A DNA stretch of 64,000 bases from Kangiella marina (GTDB lineage: Bacteria > Pseudomonadota > Gammaproteobacteria > Enterobacterales > Kangiellaceae). The stretch covers positions 1,674,001 through 1,738,000 of the forward strand of contig NZ_BAABFV010000001.1 of NCBI RefSeq assembly GCF_039541235.1, written 5' to 3'. Positions 62,357 to 64,000 of this stretch are shown here, piece by piece. Under the pieces are notes generated by a model that ran no database searches, was not told the origin of the DNA, and worked only from the letters and a program-made list of their open reading frames with translations. Both the position numbers and the translations under genes were made by a program. Positions within the stretch are counted from its first letter, which is position 1, and every line of letters starts with the position of its first letter.

Positions 62357-63241
62357 CTAATTATCCTTCAACTTATGATCAATGTCAGCTGCGCTGTGTC
62401 GTTCATGAAGCTGCTCGTTATCCTCGCCCCAGGTGCGGTTAACGATCCGTCCGCGCTTAACCGCTTCTCGGTCTTCAATCTGCTTGGCCCAGCGCAGTAG
62501 GTTTTTATAAGAGTTTGCCTCTAAAAACTCAACCGCATCGTAAGCGTTGCCTAAGACTAAGTTGCCATACCATGGCAAAATCGCAATGTCGGCAATCGAA
62601 TATTCATCATCAGCCATATACTCGTTATTGGCTAAATGTTTATCCAGTACGTCCAACTGTCGCTTGGCTTCCATGGTAAAGCGATCGATAGGGTATTCCA
62701 TCGGATAAGGTGCATATTTATAGAAATGACCAAAACCACCGCCTATATAAGGAGCGCTGCCCATCTGCCAAAACAACCACGACAGAGCTTCTGTGCGCTT
62801 ACTGTGCTCCTTAGGAAGTAAGGCATCAAATTTTTCTGATAGGTACAATAAAATTGCGCCAGACTCAAAAACCCGCTGCGGTTTGTCTTTTAGATCGTCG
62901 CTGTGATCCATCAACGCTGGAATCTTGGAGTTAGGGTTAATGTGGACAAAGTCGCTACCAAACTGATCGCCATCGCCAATTTTAATGAGATGCGCATCAT
63001 ACTCCGCGCCTTTGTGGCCCAAGGCCAAAAGTTCCTCCAGCATAATCGTCACTTTCTGGCCATTAGGCGTCGCTAACGAATAAAGCTGGAAGGGGTGTTT
63101 GCCGATAGGCAGCTTTTGTTGGTGGCGTGAGCCAGCCGTTGGACGGTTGATACTCGCCCACTCGCCACCATTGTCAGGATTCCAAGTCCATACTTTTGGT
63201 GGCGTGTATTGATTTTGGTTATGATTACTGTCGCTGCTCAT
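62357..63241 (-). CDS. yghU: YghU-type glutathione-dependent disulfide-bond oxidoreductase
   Basis: A 294-residue member of the Nu-class GSTs (YghU/YfcG), which reduce disulfides with two bound glutathiones. Characteristic features are the N-terminal extension ending TPPKVWTWNPDNGGEWASINRPTAG, the active loop YSLATPNGQKVTIMLEEL with the Thr-Pro-Asn triad, and NPNSKIPALMD with the cis-proline. The C-terminal domain contains IADIAILPWYGNLVLG. It is upstream of the other GST gene by 34 bases and may be in one operon with it. Confidence 0.93.
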   Translation of the reverse strand: MSSDSNHNQNQYTPPKVWTWNPDNGGEWASINRPTAGSRHQQKLPIGKHPFQLYSLATPNGQKVTIMLEELLALGHKGAEYDAHLIKIGDGDQFGSDFVHINPNSKIPALMDHSDDLKDKPQRVFESGAILLYLSEKFDALLPKEHSKRTEALSWLFWQMGSAPYIGGGFGHFYKYAPYPMEYPIDRFTMEAKRQLDVLDKHLANNEYMADDEYSIADIAILPWYGNLVLGNAYDAVEFLEANSYKNLLRWAKQIEDREAVKRGRIVNRTWGEDNEQLHERHSAADIDHKLKDN

Positions 63242-63505
63242 AATATTGCCTAGTGTTGGAAAACTTGTAACACCATTGAAGCGTTAATCGACCGTGACTG
63301 TCAATTCAGCCAAGCGAATAGCTACTATGAGGGTTTTGCATTGGCGGTTATTTCTCAAGCGCCGCTTAGGATTTTTAACGCATCATGCTATAACTGTTTC
63401 CGAAATAAAAATAATTGGAATAAAACCGTAAGCTGGTCGTTAAGTAGTAAAAGGTGTCGTGCTGCGTGAGCAGGATGGTACCAAATAAAGACTAAGGAGC
63501 CGTTA

Positions 63506-64000
63506 TTGTCGAACACAGTGTCACAACTCGATGACTATTGTCGTAAAAGTTTAGTTTTTGCGGTTCAGCTATTGGGTAATCAGTCGGATGCCGAAGATGT
63601 GGTGCAAGCCAGCATAGAGAAAGCATTGGCACACCCGAAAGCACCGAAAGGTGGAGTCGATTTACAGAAGTGGTTGTATCGAGTGGTACGAAACGCGGCG
63701 ATTGATCGCCTGCGCAAACAGTCGCGTGAAACAGCGTTTGAAGAAGAGAGCCATGTAGCACGCGACAACCTATCGCCGGAAAAACATCTGGAAAGTGAAC
63801 AAATCAAGCAACGACTGAGTCAGGCGCTAAACGCATTACCCCTGCATCACCGAGAGCTAGTCGTCCTGAGAGATTATCACGGGCACAGTTACGACGATAT
63901 TGCCGACATTTTATCGATAGCGAAAGGCACGGTAATGTCTCGATTGCACCGAGCACGATTGGCGCTTCGAGAAGCCTTAAGTGACTTACAGCTTGAGCGA
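63506..64000 (+). CDS. ECF-type RNA polymerase sigma factor (3' end missing)
   Basis: The frame is open from 63506 to the last base of the window, giving 165 visible residues. The start is TTG, six bases after the strong ribosome site AAGGAG (63494-63499). Region 2 shows DAEDVVQASIEKAL and LQKWLYRVVRNAAIDRLRK (the -10 and core-binding helix). Region 4 shows ALNALPLHHRELVVLRDYHG and the recognition helix IAKGTVMSRLHRARLALREAL. No anti-sigma gene is yet visible; it may follow outside the window. A GGAAT(n14)GTCGT pattern at 63417-63440 resembles an ECF-type promoter and could be an own-promoter. The - strand frames in this region are shadows of it. Confidence 0.9.
   Translation, partial: MSNTVSQLDDYCRKSLVFAVQLLGNQSDAEDVVQASIEKALAHPKAPKGGVDLQKWLYRVVRNAAIDRLRKQSRETAFEEESHVARDNLSPEKHLESEQIKQRLSQALNALPLHHRELVVLRDYHGHSYDDIADILSIAKGTVMSRLHRARLALREALSDLQLER

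Noticed and set aside
63492-63807. Two - strand frames near the window end
   Set aside because: They lie opposite a well-supported ECF sigma factor gene and have biased composition; treated as shadows.
1-64000. tRNA, rRNA, CRISPR array, integrase or prophage
   Set aside because: Intergenic spaces were read for tRNA-like cloverleaves, regular spaced repeats and recombinase genes; none was found.

Overview
The window looks like a chromosomal segment of a marine gammaproteobacterium. The gene orders phoH-ybeY-corC-lnt, leuS-lptE-holA-nadD-rsfS-rlmH-mrdA-rodA, rlpA-dacA-ybeD-lipB-lipA and pcnB-folK-panB-panC are typical of that class. Moderate GC, a CpxAR pair, DksA/GluQRS and a bacterial kynurenine pathway would suit Kangiella or a relative in the Oceanospirillales; this genus guess is inference only. 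No rRNA, tRNA, CRISPR array, prophage, transposase or integrase was seen.

Layout. (1) 1-9.4 kb, + strand: the end of miaB, then phoH, ybeY, corC, lnt and leuS. The stretch around lnt is the most repeat-rich part of the window: two inverted copies of a MITE-like palindromic element flank lnt and an AT-rich orphan gene, and a REP-like palindrome and a GC-rich hairpin lie close by. (2) 9.4-21.9 kb, + strand: outer-membrane and cell-wall genes (lptE, mrdA/PBP2, rodA, mltB, rlpA, dacA, a D-amino-acid transaminase) mixed with holA, nadD, rsfS and rlmH, ending in the lipoate genes ybeD-lipB-lipA. (3) 21.9-30.8 kb: a large imperfect palindrome, an orphan gene, an SlyD-type FKBP, a GST, an M48 lipoprotein protease, a GcvR-like ACT protein, a DedA protein, a LysE exporter, CpxR/CpxA, a probable small RNA with its own terminator, and a DUF1853 gene. 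(4) 30.8-40.4 kb, - strand: acs, an orphan membrane gene, panC, panB, a deoxynucleoside kinase, folK, pcnB, gluQRS, dksA, sfsA and a Rieske protein. (5) 40.5-46.9 kb: an alpha/beta hydrolase, ribA, an M17 aminopeptidase, thpR, mrcB/PBP1b and a HIT protein. (6) 46.8-58.2 kb, - strand: the kynurenine-degradation region. (7) 58.3-64 kb: hemL, pyrB, rubredoxin, a secreted Hcp-like protein, two GST-family genes, and an ECF sigma factor cut off by the window end.

How the genes work together. Between 47.9 and 56.5 kb are a cyclase-family protein (probable kynurenine formamidase), kynurenine 3-monooxygenase, kynureninase, 3-hydroxyanthranilate dioxygenase, ACMS decarboxylase, an aldehyde dehydrogenase and a RidA-type deaminase. 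Together they can carry N-formylkynurenine through 2-aminomuconate to 4-oxalocrotonate. Tryptophan 2,3-dioxygenase and the enzymes after 4-oxalocrotonate are not in the window. An SDR lacking the usual Tyr-x3-Lys catalytic pair is linked to the aldehyde dehydrogenase. Just upstream on the same strand is an unusual diguanylate cyclase whose periplasmic part resembles the alpha/alpha-toroid of prenyltransferases and terpene cyclases. A YajQ-family protein, a family with reported c-di-GMP binders, sits between the two halves of the catabolic cluster. This combination is the best candidate here for an undescribed signalling-metabolism link.
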